From Paenibacillus_AP thailandensis (GTDB lineage Bacteria; Bacillota; Bacilli; Paenibacillales; Paenibacillaceae), in the NCBI RefSeq assembly GCF_042685365.1, contig NZ_JBHUMY010000033.1, positions 1 through 64,000 on the forward strand: 64,000 bases of DNA. The letters run 5' to 3'. Positions within the stretch are counted from its first letter, which is position 1, and every line of letters begins with the position of its first letter. Under the pieces are notes generated by a model. That model had not been told where the DNA came from. It saw only the letters and a list, made by a program, of their open reading frames with translations, and made no database searches. The translations under genes were made by a program, and so were the position numbers. Below, piece after piece: positions 42,902-50,675 of the stretch.

Positions 42902-43825
42902 ATGGTGATTTCAAAAAGGATTCGTATATTGACGTCGGCCGTTCTGGCGGCCGCGATGCTGCTTGCTTATACGCTGGAAACGAAGCCGGTCGTTCATGCC
43001 GAAGGAGAAGGAGCTTCTGCGATGCTTGACCAAGCCGAAGCATGGGCGGAGTCCATCTCGAAGCAGCCGGGCTTCGAAAGCTGGAAGAATGCGTCGCTGG
43101 AAGCAAGCGCGCTTGGTCCGGGGACGCACGGCTGGCTTGTGCTCGTTAAAGGCGGGGACGGAACGGTTCTAGGGTATTTGGTCGTCCATGCGCTCGAGGC
43201 CGCAGAAGAAGGGGACGAACGCCGGGTTTACCGGCTTGGCGAGTATGGCCTCGGCAGGCCGCCGTTTGATTCATCCGCACGGGATTTGGCTCTGCGGCGC
43301 TTGGAGCTGGAGTCTTTGTTCAAAGCGGGGAAACTGAAGCAGCGGGAAATGTACGTTCATCCCTTGTTGGCCGCTTGGTCGTTTAACGGTAAATTTGCGG
43401 ATGCAAGCAGCGGCGAATCGCTTCCCGTCGACGAAGCCGTCTGGACGAAAGCTACCGCCGAAGCCTCCTTATGGAAATCGATTTTGGACGAAATGCCGTC
43501 CCTCGTTGCCGCAGACATTAAGCGGGCAACAAGCAATCCTTCGTTTTATCCTTATAATACGCTGCCTTGGTTAACCGGTCAGCCGTTATCCTTCCCCGAC
43601 GGCTCGGGCGCGGCTTCGATCGAAGCGCGGCTGGACGACGGAGAACCGCTCCGTTATACGGCGGAACGGTTCGACCGCGCCTTGAGGCAGGTCTGGTCCG
43701 TTACGGGGTACCACCGTTGGAACGGCGACCTCGTCTTCATCGCGCTGGAAGCCGACGAAACGGAAGGCAGCCGCAGATATGTCCCTCTGCAGCTGCTTCA
43801 CAAGCTTGGTTCATTTTATCGTTAA
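42902..43825 (+). CDS. Secreted hypothetical protein
   Basis: A 307-residue protein with a signal peptide (ILTSAVLAAAMLLAYTLETKPVVHA, likely cleaved after about residue 33). The mature part contains GWLVLVKGGDGTVLGYLVVHALE, a block like the PepSY-related or surface proteins of Paenibacillus, and ends RRYVPLQLLHKLGSFYR. I do not recognise a catalytic motif. ATG at 42902 follows GGAGGTGGG at a good distance. It is convergent with yqzE, 11 bases away. The 170-base gap upstream of it shows no perfect promoter. Confidence 0.8.
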   Translation: MVISKRIRILTSAVLAAAMLLAYTLETKPVVHAEGEGASAMLDQAEAWAESISKQPGFESWKNASLEASALGPGTHGWLVLVKGGDGTVLGYLVVHALEAAEEGDERRVYRLGEYGLGRPPFDSSARDLALRRLELESLFKAGKLKQREMYVHPLLAAWSFNGKFADASSGESLPVDEAVWTKATAEASLWKSILDEMPSLVAADIKRATSNPSFYPYNTLPWLTGQPLSFPDGSGAASIEARLDDGEPLRYTAERFDRALRQVWSVTGYHRWNGDLVFIALEADETEGSRRYVPLQLLHKLGSFYR

Positions 43826-43836
43826 GAACGTTAAGG

Positions 43837-44052
43837 CTATTGCTCCGTCTCCCCGCTATACCGCTGACGGCCGGCAATCTTGCGCCACCACAGGACGATG
43901 CCGTAGCCGCCCCAGCCGAACCAGCGCGACATCCAATGCTCGCGCTGGTTTTTTTCCCGTTCTTTATGCTGCTTGCGTTCGTCGCGCGGCGTATCGATAT
44001 AGGTGACAAAACGCTGCGTCAAATATTTAATATATTCGTTTTCTCCCGCCAT
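43837..44052 (-). CDS. yqzE: YqzE-family small protein
   Basis: A 71-residue protein, highly basic and Trp-rich, matching YqzE of Bacillales: EYIKYLTQRFVTYIDTPRDERKQ, then EHWMSRWFGWGGYGIVLWWRK. In Bacillus it lies at the end of the comG competence operon, near yqhG/yqhH, so the location here is in keeping. A short hydrophobic stretch near the end may associate with the membrane. GGGGAG lies nine bases before ATG 44052. Its exact role is not established. Confidence 0.88.
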   Translation of the reverse strand: MAGENEYIKYLTQRFVTYIDTPRDERKQHKEREKNQREHWMSRWFGWGGYGIVLWWRKIAGRQRYSGETEQ

Positions 44053-44204
44053 CGAAAGAACTCCCCTTTCTTTCCTGAATCGCGGATTGCAATCCGTTTG
44101 GTTTAATTCAAGTTTTCCCGCATCCGGCCGGCCGTAAACATGTATGAGTTTGGCTGTTATAAGCCACTCTACAACCGTTGAGTCTAATAGCGGAGGGTAG
44201 TGCG

Positions 44205-44936
44205 ATGAAACGGTATCGGAAGTTAGGGAGTTATGCGCTTGCAGGTTTTATCGCGTTCTGCGCGGCCGGCTGGATCAATCCTTCTCCTGTCTTAGCCACG
44301 CCGGAAGCCGACGGTTCCGCGCGCGTCCAGACGATGGATCGAATCCATCTGCCCCATGCGGGCATTCTGATCGACGCAGGTCACGGCGGCATCGACGGAG
44401 GAACCTTCAGCGGCGAGATTGTGGAGAAAGACATCAACCTTGCCGTTGCCAAAAAGCTTTATTTATTACTTCGCAGCCAAGGCATTCCGGCCATCTTGAA
44501 CCGGACGGGCGACTACGCGCTCAGCGACGATAACCGCTGGCATATTAGCGGTTCCAGGCATCGGCGCGACCTGTCCCAGCGGCGTCAGCTGACGGAGGAG
44601 GTTCGGACGGATTTGCTCGTCAGTCTTCATGTCAACTGGACGAAAGACCGGAGCGAGCACGGTCCGCTCGTGCTTCATCAGGAGAAAGGAGAAAGCGCGC
44701 TGCTGGCGTTCTGCATCCAGGACGCATTAAACCGGCTGCAGCAGACCGCTTATTTCCCCAAAGAAGGAAAACCGTTTTACCTGCTGCGCAGAGTCCATCA
44801 GCCGGCGGTTATCGTCGAGATGGGATTTTTGAGCAACGAGCGGGACAAAGCGATGCTGACCGACCCGCTTATGCAGAACCGCATCGCCGCTGCGATCGCT
44901 TCAGGCATCCGGCAGTATAAGTGGATCACTCGGTAA
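44205..44936 (+). CDS. N-acetylmuramoyl-L-alanine amidase (Amidase_3)
   Basis: A 243-residue secreted zinc amidase that cuts the bond between muramic acid and the peptide stem. It has a signal peptide (to about residue 30), zinc His in ILIDAGHGGIDGG, zinc Glu in GEIVEKDINLAV, a further His in LLVSLHVNW, and the catalytic Glu in PAVIVEMGFLSNERD. The length is that of a single catalytic domain without SPOR or SH3 modules, like spore CwlD-type enzymes. ATG at 44205 has GGAGGG upstream. Its last 36 bases overlap the convergent deacetylase gene. Confidence 0.93.
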   Translation: MKRYRKLGSYALAGFIAFCAAGWINPSPVLATPEADGSARVQTMDRIHLPHAGILIDAGHGGIDGGTFSGEIVEKDINLAVAKKLYLLLRSQGIPAILNRTGDYALSDDNRWHISGSRHRRDLSQRRQLTEEVRTDLLVSLHVNWTKDRSEHGPLVLHQEKGESALLAFCIQDALNRLQQTAYFPKEGKPFYLLRRVHQPAVIVEMGFLSNERDKAMLTDPLMQNRIAAAIASGIRQYKWITR

Positions 44937-45731
44937 AGGCGAAACCATCGTCTTCAGCTTGACGAATTCGATCGAGCTTTGCATTGCGGGTATCGACCGT
45001 TGAAGAACGCCGGCCGTCTTTTTGCCCGGTACGCCCACATGGCCGATCATGACGCAAGCGTCGTGCGTTTCCAAAAATTTTCGGACCAATGCGAGCTGTC
45101 CGGCAATATGTTTTTCGGAATAAACATCGTCCAAAAAAATTTCGTTCGACACAAGCGGTACCCCAAGCTCCGCGGCAACTTTCGGAATAACGCTCTTCCA
45201 CGTCGTTCGGCTGTCCAGGAAAAACAGCCCTCGTTCCTTGCAAACGGTGAGCACGACGCGCATGACGCGCTCGTCGGCGGTCGCTTTGGATCCCATATGA
45301 TTGTTCATTCCGATCGCATGCGGAACGTTGTCGATCGCGGCCTCGACCCGCTTGCGGATTTCGTCGTCGGACATGCCGGTCATGATCGCCCCCGGCCCCA
45401 GCCACGATTTCAAACCGCTTTTGGGCTCCATCGGCATATGTACGATTACGTCGTGGCCAAGCTTGTGCGCAAGCTCCGCGTCCTCTTTCGTCGTTGGCAT
45501 AAAGGGCATGACGGCGGCCGTAATTTTAACCGGAAGCTTCAACATATCCTCCGTGCCGTCCATCCGGTTGCCGAAGTCGTCGATGACGATGGCGACATGC
45601 CGCTTCGCCGATACGGCCGGCTCTTCCCGGCCGGCTGCAGCCGCCCCGCCGCCGAAGCACAGCGCCGCGATGAATCCGACAGCGATAGCCCGGCGGCTGC
45701 AGCCGCCAATCCATTCTATGATTCGCTCCAT
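44901..45731 (-). CDS. Divergent polysaccharide deacetylase-family protein (YibQ type)
   Basis: A 276-residue protein with an N-terminal hydrophobic signal or anchor (AIAVGFIAALCFGGGAAAAG) and the divergent NodB-like fold: HVAIVIDDFGNR (metal Asp pair), AVMPFMPTTKEDAELAHKLGHDVIVHMPMEP, and GMNNHMGSKATAD with His/Asp. The family probably trims cell-wall or exopolysaccharide acetyl groups. The ATG at 45731 is used although AGAGG is 13 bases away; TTG at 45734 is the alternative. The 3' ends of this gene and the amidase overlap on opposite strands. Confidence 0.88.
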   Translation of the reverse strand: MERIIEWIGGCSRRAIAVGFIAALCFGGGAAAAGREEPAVSAKRHVAIVIDDFGNRMDGTEDMLKLPVKITAAVMPFMPTTKEDAELAHKLGHDVIVHMPMEPKSGLKSWLGPGAIMTGMSDDEIRKRVEAAIDNVPHAIGMNNHMGSKATADERVMRVVLTVCKERGLFFLDSRTTWKSVIPKVAAELGVPLVSNEIFLDDVYSEKHIAGQLALVRKFLETHDACVMIGHVGVPGKKTAGVLQRSIPAMQSSIEFVKLKTMVSPLPSDPLILPDA

Positions 45732-45822
45732 CAAACTTAAAGCACCTCTTTCGGCTGTGTAGCTTTTTCCATCGTCTTCATTGTTTGTGATCGGGAGGAA
45801 AAGTATTCCTTTCTTAGCTACT

Positions 45823-45857
45823 GAAAAAACCAACCGTGCGTTTCCGCAGGTTGGTTT
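45823..45857 (-). terminator. Terminator of the Rrf2-type regulator gene
   Basis: AACCAACC and GGTTGGTT arms around a GC-containing loop, followed by TTTTTTC on the minus strand. Confidence 0.8.
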
Positions 45858-45881
45858 CTCGAATTGGCGGTTCAGATTAGG

Positions 45882-46295
45882 CTATAGCTTTGCCTTTAAA
45901 TCCGCCGCAATATGTTCCAAAGTCATGTCCGCAAGCCGCTGCTCCATGGCCGATTGCGCTTGGTCGAAAGCCGCCTCGAGCGAGGACTGAATGTTTCGGC
46001 CGACCGGACAAGCCGGGCTCGGCTTCTCGTGAACGGCAAACAGCTTGTCGGCAGCGATCGCTTTATACACGTCGAGCAGCGTAATTTCATCCGCGGGGCG
46101 CGCGAGCTCCGCTCCGGGAACGCCCGGGCTTGTACGGATAATGCCGGCCTTGTTCAAGGAGCCCATGATGCGCCGAATGACCACCGCGTTCGTATTGACG
46201 CTTCCGGCAATAAACTCCGAGGTTACCGGCCGGTCTTTAAATAGTTCGATAAGAGACAAAATGTGAATGGCCACGGCGAAACGGTTGTTCGTCAT
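45882..46295 (-). CDS. Rrf2-family transcriptional regulator (YwnA-like)
   Basis: A 137-residue winged-helix regulator: TNNRFAVAIHILSLIEL, recognition helix NTNAVVIRRIMGSLNKAGIIRT, wing PGVPGAELARPADEITLLDVYKAI. It has a single cysteine (PSPACPVG) in place of the three that hold the iron-sulfur cluster in IscR, so it is more like the redox-sensing YwnA/HypR branch. ATG at 46295 is eight bases after AAGGAGG; an ATG eight codons earlier lies before this site. A palindrome covers the -10 of its promoter, indicating self-repression. No target gene is obvious nearby. Confidence 0.9.
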   Translation of the reverse strand: MTNNRFAVAIHILSLIELFKDRPVTSEFIAGSVNTNAVVIRRIMGSLNKAGIIRTSPGVPGAELARPADEITLLDVYKAIAADKLFAVHEKPSPACPVGRNIQSSLEAAFDQAQSAMEQRLADMTLEHIAADLKAKL

Positions 46296-46331
46296 GATGA
46301 ACACCCTCCTTTGGACCATGACGGAATGATG

Positions 46332-46366
46332 CTCCCATTATAGGGAGTCGATTATACCGCTGTCAA
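46332..46366 (-). promoter_or_regulatory. Promoter of the Rrf2 gene with operator palindrome over the -10
   Basis: On the minus strand TTGACA (46361-46366) and TATAAT (46337-46342) are separated by 18 bases. The -10 is the centre of the perfect palindrome CTCCCTATAATGGGAG at 46332-46347, just 37 bases before the start codon, a strong sign of autoregulation by the Rrf2 protein. Confidence 0.75.
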
Positions 46367-46396
46367 CGAAGCGTATATGCGCTGGGAAGCGAAGGC

Positions 46397-46426
46397 TTGA
46401 CTGGATGCCCAAGCCAGTGATATATT
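46397..46426 (+). promoter_or_regulatory. Promoter of the tRNA-Leu gene
   Basis: TTGACT at 46397-46402 and TATATT at 46421-46426 with an 18-base spacer, 25 bases before the tRNA. Confidence 0.7.
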
Positions 46427-46450
46427 AATGAATGTTGAAGTTAATAACAT

Positions 46451-46537
46451 GCGGTCGTGGCGGAATTGGCAGACGCGCTAGATTCAGGTTCTAGTGGTAG
46501 CAATACCGTGGAGGTTCGAGTCCTCTCGACCGCACCA
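46451..46537 (+). tRNA. tRNA-Leu, anticodon CAG
   Basis: An 87-base class II tRNA with acceptor GCGGTCG paired to CGACCGC, D arm GCGGAATTGGCAGACGC and anticodon stem CTAGA/TCTAG. The loop TTCAGGT places CAG at 46485-46487. A long variable arm and the T arm GAGGTTCGAGTCCTC follow. The terminal CCA is encoded. It reads CUG codons. Confidence 0.97.
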
Positions 46538-46551
46538 TATTTCATATGTTG

Positions 46552-46587
46552 AAGCACCGGCGCGAGAGCCGGTGCTTTTCTTTTTTC
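46552..46587 (+). terminator. Terminator of the tRNA-Leu transcript
   Basis: AAGCACCGGC and GCCGGTGCTT form a ten-pair stem with a six-base loop, followed by TTCTTTTTT. Confidence 0.85.
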
Positions 46588-46610
46588 GTTGCTTCATTAT
46601 ATTTTTCTCA

Positions 46611-46802
46611 TCATTCGGCTCTCACGAACGTATAGCTTCGGCTAAGCTTGACGACCCGCTTGCTTGGTTTGCGCACAAGTACGGACTCGTCGTCCCAGGC
46701 GACGATGATGCCGTACACGTCGTTCGCTTCGATGCCGTCACGGATAATCCGGACCCGCTCTCCGCTTTGGCGGAATTGGTCCAACTCTTCCTCGGATATC
46801 AT
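46611..46802 (-). CDS. Small conserved hypothetical protein
   Basis: A 63-residue protein, mostly beta: SGERVRIIRDGIEANDVYGIIVAWDDESVLVRKPSKRVVKLSRSYTF, resembling a small SH3/Sm-like barrel of the type conserved in Paenibacillaceae. GAGGAGGG lies before its ATG at 46802. No signal peptide, cysteine or catalytic motif is visible. Its function is unknown. Confidence 0.7.
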   Translation of the reverse strand: MISEEELDQFRQSGERVRIIRDGIEANDVYGIIVAWDDESVLVRKPSKRVVKLSRSYTFVRAE

Positions 46803-46885
46803 GCGTTGCCCTCCTCTGTCGAAAATAAAAACCCCCCTCCCGGCCCGTTCAGGCGCGAGAGAGGGCCATTATGCTAAAGTCCGGC

Positions 46886-47212
46886 TTAACCGACATGCTC
46901 TTTCGTATCGTTCGTTTCGGTCTCGTACCATTCGTCCAATACGCGCGAAGACATAACCCGTTTCTCGATATACTCCGCTTGACGGGCCGTAAACACGGAA
47001 CGCCACTCCATCTCCAGCTCGTCGCAAAGCTTGACGATGGTAAGCAGCTCGGACCATGCGACATAACGTTTGTACCAGAAAAATTGCGGATGCTCGATCA
47101 TATAAGGATACAAATCGTCGAACTCCGTATGCTTGCAATCGAGCGCCCGCTCGAAATGGATCTTGGCATCTGACAATTTGTCTTTCATAAATTCAGCAGA
47201 CATGTTCCCCAT
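46886..47212 (-). CDS. Conserved hypothetical protein, helical
   Basis: A 108-residue, charged, all-helical protein: FMKDKLSDAKIHFERALDCKHTEFDDLYPYMIEHPQFFWYKRYVAWSELLTIVKLCDELE. No signal peptide or known motif is present. The start is ATG at 47212, eleven bases after GGGGAGG; ATG at 47203 is an alternative. It stands alone between the 63-residue gene and xpt on the same strand. I do not recognise a family with known function. Confidence 0.65.
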   Translation of the reverse strand: MGNMSAEFMKDKLSDAKIHFERALDCKHTEFDDLYPYMIEHPQFFWYKRYVAWSELLTIVKLCDELEMEWRSVFTARQAEYIEKRVMSSRVLDEWYETETNDTKEHVG

Positions 47213-47293
47213 ATCTTTTCTGCCTCCCCTCGTCACTGCCTTTATTATAAGCCATAAAGGCGGATGGGAAAAGGGCGTTTCTATTGGTACTTG

Positions 47294-47863
47294 TTACTCG
47301 AACGTAATTTGCCCGTTATGAAGCGACGAAATCCGAACGAGCGGCTCGAGCCGGACGCCTTGCTCGCGGAGCAATTTCCCGCCGTTTTGGAACGTTTTTT
47401 CCACGATAACGCCAAGCCCGACAAGCTTCGCACCCGAACGCTCGATAATTTTGACCAAGCCGCGCGCCGCATCGCCGTTGGCGATAATATCGTCGATAAA
47501 CAGCACGCTGTCGTCCGGCGACAAATATTGCTTGGAAACGAGCAGGTCGGTGACGATCCCCTTCGTAAACGACGGAACCCGTTCGCAATAAGCGTCCGGA
47601 TCGGCGATGAGCGTTTTTTTGCGGCGGGCGAACACCATCGGGACGTCCAGCTCGTAGGCGGTCGCGAACGCCGCCGGTATGCCCGAGGATTCGATCGTAA
47701 TCACCTTCGTAATGCGTTCGCCGGCAAAGATGCGGGCGAATTCCTTGCCGATCTCCATCATCAATTTAGGCTCGACCCGGTGGTTGATTATGCCGTCCAG
47801 CAGCAGTACGTCGTTCGACAACACGTTGCCGTGTTCCAAGATTTTATTTTTCAGCTTGTCCAT
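47294..47863 (-). CDS. xpt: Xanthine phosphoribosyltransferase
   Basis: A 189-residue salvage enzyme that makes XMP from xanthine and PRPP. Family features are MDKLKNKILEHGNVLSNDVLLLDGIINHRVEP at the N-terminus, ITIESSGIPAAFATAYELDVPMVFARRKK, and the PRPP loop VLFIDDIIANGDAARGLVKII. Length and ends are standard. In many Bacilli xpt follows a guanine riboswitch, but the 250 bases upstream contain no recognisable purine-riboswitch core. It may therefore be regulated differently here. Confidence 0.95.
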   Translation of the reverse strand: MDKLKNKILEHGNVLSNDVLLLDGIINHRVEPKLMMEIGKEFARIFAGERITKVITIESSGIPAAFATAYELDVPMVFARRKKTLIADPDAYCERVPSFTKGIVTDLLVSKQYLSPDDSVLFIDDIIANGDAARGLVKIIERSGAKLVGLGVIVEKTFQNGGKLLREQGVRLEPLVRISSLHNGQITFE

Positions 47864-48067
47864 CGCTATTCAATTCCCTTCGACTACAATTTCCTTTTCG
47901 ATAACTTACCATACGAACGGCGGGATGCGCAACCGAAACTATTGCGCTCCGCAAGCGCTCTTCGCCGCCTGAGGCCGGCCCGGCCAGCCAACCTTGTCAT
48001 GCCCGTCCGCCCGGCGACATATAACTGTAAACAAGCAGGAACGATTTCTTATGTCCTTGTCAAAGGA

Positions 48068-48095
48068 CGAGCATATTTATAAATTTTTATGCTCG
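48068..48095. promoter_or_regulatory. Operator-like palindrome before the YkvI-like gene
   Basis: CGAGCATA at 48068-48075 and TATGCTCG at 48088-48095 flank an AT-rich centre containing TTTATAAA, which could serve as a -10 region; TTGTCA lies at 48057-48062. It sits 26 bases before the start codon and may bind a repressor. Confidence 0.45.
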
Positions 48096-48120
48096 AAGAC
48101 AATCCCGGGGAGGCCCTTCC

Positions 48121-49164
48121 ATGATGAAACGAACGGTTAACGTGCTGCAAATCGCGGCCACCTATATGGGAACGATCGTCGGCGCCGGATTTGCGACCGG
48201 GCAGGAAATACTGCAGTTTTTCACCCGCTTCGGCTATTGGGGAACCGCCATGATCGCGGCCGCGACCGTGTTGTTCGTCTGGCTCGGCGTAAAGATGATG
48301 CTGCTCGCAAGCGAAATTAACGCCAAGTCCTACGAGGATTTGAACAAGGTGCTGTTCGGGGAGCGTTACGGCCGCTGGGTCAGCCATTTCATGCTCGTAG
48401 TGCTGCTGGGGGTTACCGCCGTCATGCTGGCCGGCGCGGGAACGATCTTCTATGAAAACTGGAATATCTCTTATCAAGCCGGGCTGCTGATCACGATGTT
48501 CGGCTCCTTCCTGCTTCTCCGCAAAGGGATGAAGGCGATTTTGGCGGTGAACGCCGTCATTGTCCCTCTAATGGTGCTGTTTTCCGTCCTGGTCATGTCC
48601 CAGACGTTTCAACTGCCCGAAGCGGACCGTTTCCTCACGCTGCCGACCGACCGTCCGCTCTGGTCCGCGCTGGCCGCCCCGCTTCTGTATACGGCTTTCA
48701 ATCTGTCCATGTCCCAAGCCGTCCTCGTGCCGCTCGGAGCGGAAATTAAGGACCGCAAATCCATCGTTCTCGGCGCTTGGGTCGGCGGAATCGGCATCGG
48801 CTTGCTGCTGCTGGCGGGACATATCGCGCTGTCGGCCCATATGCCGGGCGTGACGCAATACGCGATCCCGATGGGCGGCATCGCAAGACAGCTCGGCAGC
48901 GGCGTCCAGCTGGTCTATACGTTCCTTATTTTCGCGGAAATTTTCACGACGCTTATTGCCGACATCTACGGCTTGACGCTTCAGCTGCAGCAAAGAACGA
49001 ACGGCCCGCGGACGCTTATCATTCTCCTTATTCTTGCGTTCTGCTACTTCACAAGCCAGATCGGCTTCGGCCCATTGCTGTCGACCCTATATCCGCTGTT
49101 CGGCTTCGTCAGCATCGGATGGCTGTATTTGATCGCCCGGCAGAAAAAACTGCAAATCCCGTAG
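48121..49164 (+). CDS. YkvI-like integral membrane protein
   Basis: A 347-residue membrane protein with about ten helices. The N-terminal IAATYMGTIVGAGFATGQEILQFF resembles the first, unwound helix of LeuT-fold amino acid transporters and matches the YkvI family of Bacillales. The later SQAVLVPLGAEIKDRKSIVLGAWVGG segment fits the same group. The substrate is not known; a sodium-coupled amino acid or related solute is likely. ATG at 48121 follows GGGGAGG at seven bases. It ends before a strong terminator. Confidence 0.88.
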   Translation: MMKRTVNVLQIAATYMGTIVGAGFATGQEILQFFTRFGYWGTAMIAAATVLFVWLGVKMMLLASEINAKSYEDLNKVLFGERYGRWVSHFMLVVLLGVTAVMLAGAGTIFYENWNISYQAGLLITMFGSFLLLRKGMKAILAVNAVIVPLMVLFSVLVMSQTFQLPEADRFLTLPTDRPLWSALAAPLLYTAFNLSMSQAVLVPLGAEIKDRKSIVLGAWVGGIGIGLLLLAGHIALSAHMPGVTQYAIPMGGIARQLGSGVQLVYTFLIFAEIFTTLIADIYGLTLQLQQRTNGPRTLIILLILAFCYFTSQIGFGPLLSTLYPLFGFVSIGWLYLIARQKKLQIP

Positions 49165-49229
49165 CGCTTCCCTTAGCCCGGCAGCACAGAAGCGATAACC
49201 GCACGGCGCGGCGCGGTATCGCCGGCAAA

Positions 49230-49279
49230 GTCAAAAGGCAACCTAAAGGCCGCTAGACGGCTTAAGGTTGCCTTTTGAC
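49230..49279. terminator. Bidirectional terminator between YkvI-like and glycosyltransferase genes
   Basis: GTCAAAAGGCAACCT at 49230-49244 is exactly complementary to AGGTTGCCTTTTGAC at 49265-49279, and the inner bases also pair in part. The TTTT runs lie inside the stem on both strands. Confidence 0.75.
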
Positions 49280-49377
49280 TGCAATAAAATAGATATGATT
49301 CCGTCGTCATCGAAAGAAATTCGATCCAAGCGATTCTCATTCGAGCGGGTTCCGTCATGTCAGGGCCTGCCGCCCCT

Positions 49378-50541
49378 TTATCGCTCCGCTTCGGACACCG
49401 CCTCTTCCTCGGACGGCGCTTGGAGCGACAAGTACACCCTCTTCAGCTGCGAGATGACGCGCTGGAGCGAGTAGTCCTTCTTCGCCTTGTCCCAGCCGGC
49501 CCGCGCCAGATTGTACCGGTAGGACGGATCGGCGACCATCTTCTCCATCGCGTCGGCCAAGGCGACCGGATCCTCCGGCGGGACGAGCAATCCGTTCACT
49601 CCGTCTTCGATCTGCTCCGCGATCCCCCCGACGTTCGTTCCGATCAAAGCGAGCCAGCACAATGCCGCTTCCGCGAAGACGGAGCCGAACGCCTCCGCTC
49701 TTGACGGCAAGACGAAGATGTCGAAGAACGGCATGAATTCTTCGGGATGAAGCATATACCCGTAAAAAATGATGTCGTCGTACAAATCGAGCTCGATCGC
49801 CATTTGCTCCAGGTCGCGGCGGATCGGTCCGTCGCCGATAATATGGAGCACGAACGGATATCCCCGTTTCTTCAGCTCCGCGCTTGCCTTCAGCAAAATA
49901 TCGATGCCCTTCGCGGGAACGAGGCGGCATACCGTAATGAACTGGGGCACCGCGTTTTCGTGCGGGCTCGGCTTAAACCGCTTCTCGTCGAAGCCGTTCG
50001 GAATCACTTTAATCTTCTCCGGCTCGCGCACATACGGGGCGATATAATTGCGGAACGACCCGGACACCGTCAGCAGCCGGTCGACCTTCGCTTCCAGCTC
50101 CCCGTAAAGCGAGGTAAGAAACCGGTGCTCGGGGCCGCCCGGCTGGATTTTGCCGTTCAGCATCAGCTCGGTCTCGTAGCTGGAGTGTATCGTCATGACG
50201 AGCGGCGTATCCGGATAAAGCTGCTTCATCACAAGCGCCGCGATCGGATGATGCGCATGGATAATATCGTATTGTTTCTTAATCCGGAGCTTCGTCCACC
50301 AGACGTAATCTTTGTAAGTCTGCAAATATTTATCGATTATCGGGCTGCTGCCGATAAAAGGGGTATGGTCGAACGTTTCGAACGCGACCTCTTCTTGTCC
50401 CTTTCCCCGTACGCGCTTCGGCAAGGAGAACAACTCCATATTCCAGCCCAGCTTGTTGAAGCGGTCTTGAATATACGGGACCATGGAGGACACGCCGCCC
50501 GGCTGCTCCGGGGGAAAAAACAACGCTTGCAATATATTCAT
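49378..50541 (-). CDS. Family 4 glycosyltransferase
   Basis: A 387-residue GT-B enzyme that transfers sugar from a nucleotide donor. The N-terminal acceptor domain has FPPEQPGGVSSMVPYIQDRF and YDIIHAHHPIAALV; the donor domain has VPQFITVCRLVPAKGIDILLKA, LHIIGDGPIRRDLEQ and the EX7E motif EAFGSVFAEAAL. The cytoplasmic face of the membrane is the usual site. It stands alone, diverging from the diguanylate cyclase gene. ATG at 50541 follows AAGGAGG. Product (glycolipid or exopolysaccharide) is not set by context. Confidence 0.92.
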   Translation of the reverse strand: MNILQALFFPPEQPGGVSSMVPYIQDRFNKLGWNMELFSLPKRVRGKGQEEVAFETFDHTPFIGSSPIIDKYLQTYKDYVWWTKLRIKKQYDIIHAHHPIAALVMKQLYPDTPLVMTIHSSYETELMLNGKIQPGGPEHRFLTSLYGELEAKVDRLLTVSGSFRNYIAPYVREPEKIKVIPNGFDEKRFKPSPHENAVPQFITVCRLVPAKGIDILLKASAELKKRGYPFVLHIIGDGPIRRDLEQMAIELDLYDDIIFYGYMLHPEEFMPFFDIFVLPSRAEAFGSVFAEAALCWLALIGTNVGGIAEQIEDGVNGLLVPPEDPVALADAMEKMVADPSYRYNLARAGWDKAKKDYSLQRVISQLKRVYLSLQAPSEEEAVSEAER

Positions 50542-50596
50542 TCGTCCTGACCTCCTTGATTCGGGCTTTAGACCCGCGGCTTGGCTCGGTTATCGA

Positions 50597-50626
50597 TTGG
50601 CAGCCGCAGCCAAAACATGATATAGT
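50597..50626 (+). promoter_or_regulatory. Candidate promoter of the diguanylate cyclase gene
   Basis: TTGGCA at 50597-50602 and TATAGT at 50621-50626 with an 18-base spacer, about 50 bases before the start codon. Confidence 0.55.
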
Positions 50627-50675
50627 AGAACATACGTTTCCGTTATTTTATTATTGTAAACGATGGTGGTTGCTA

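Noticed and set aside
47864..48120. Purine riboswitch before xpt
   Set aside because: I looked for the conserved three-way-junction core on the minus strand and found none.
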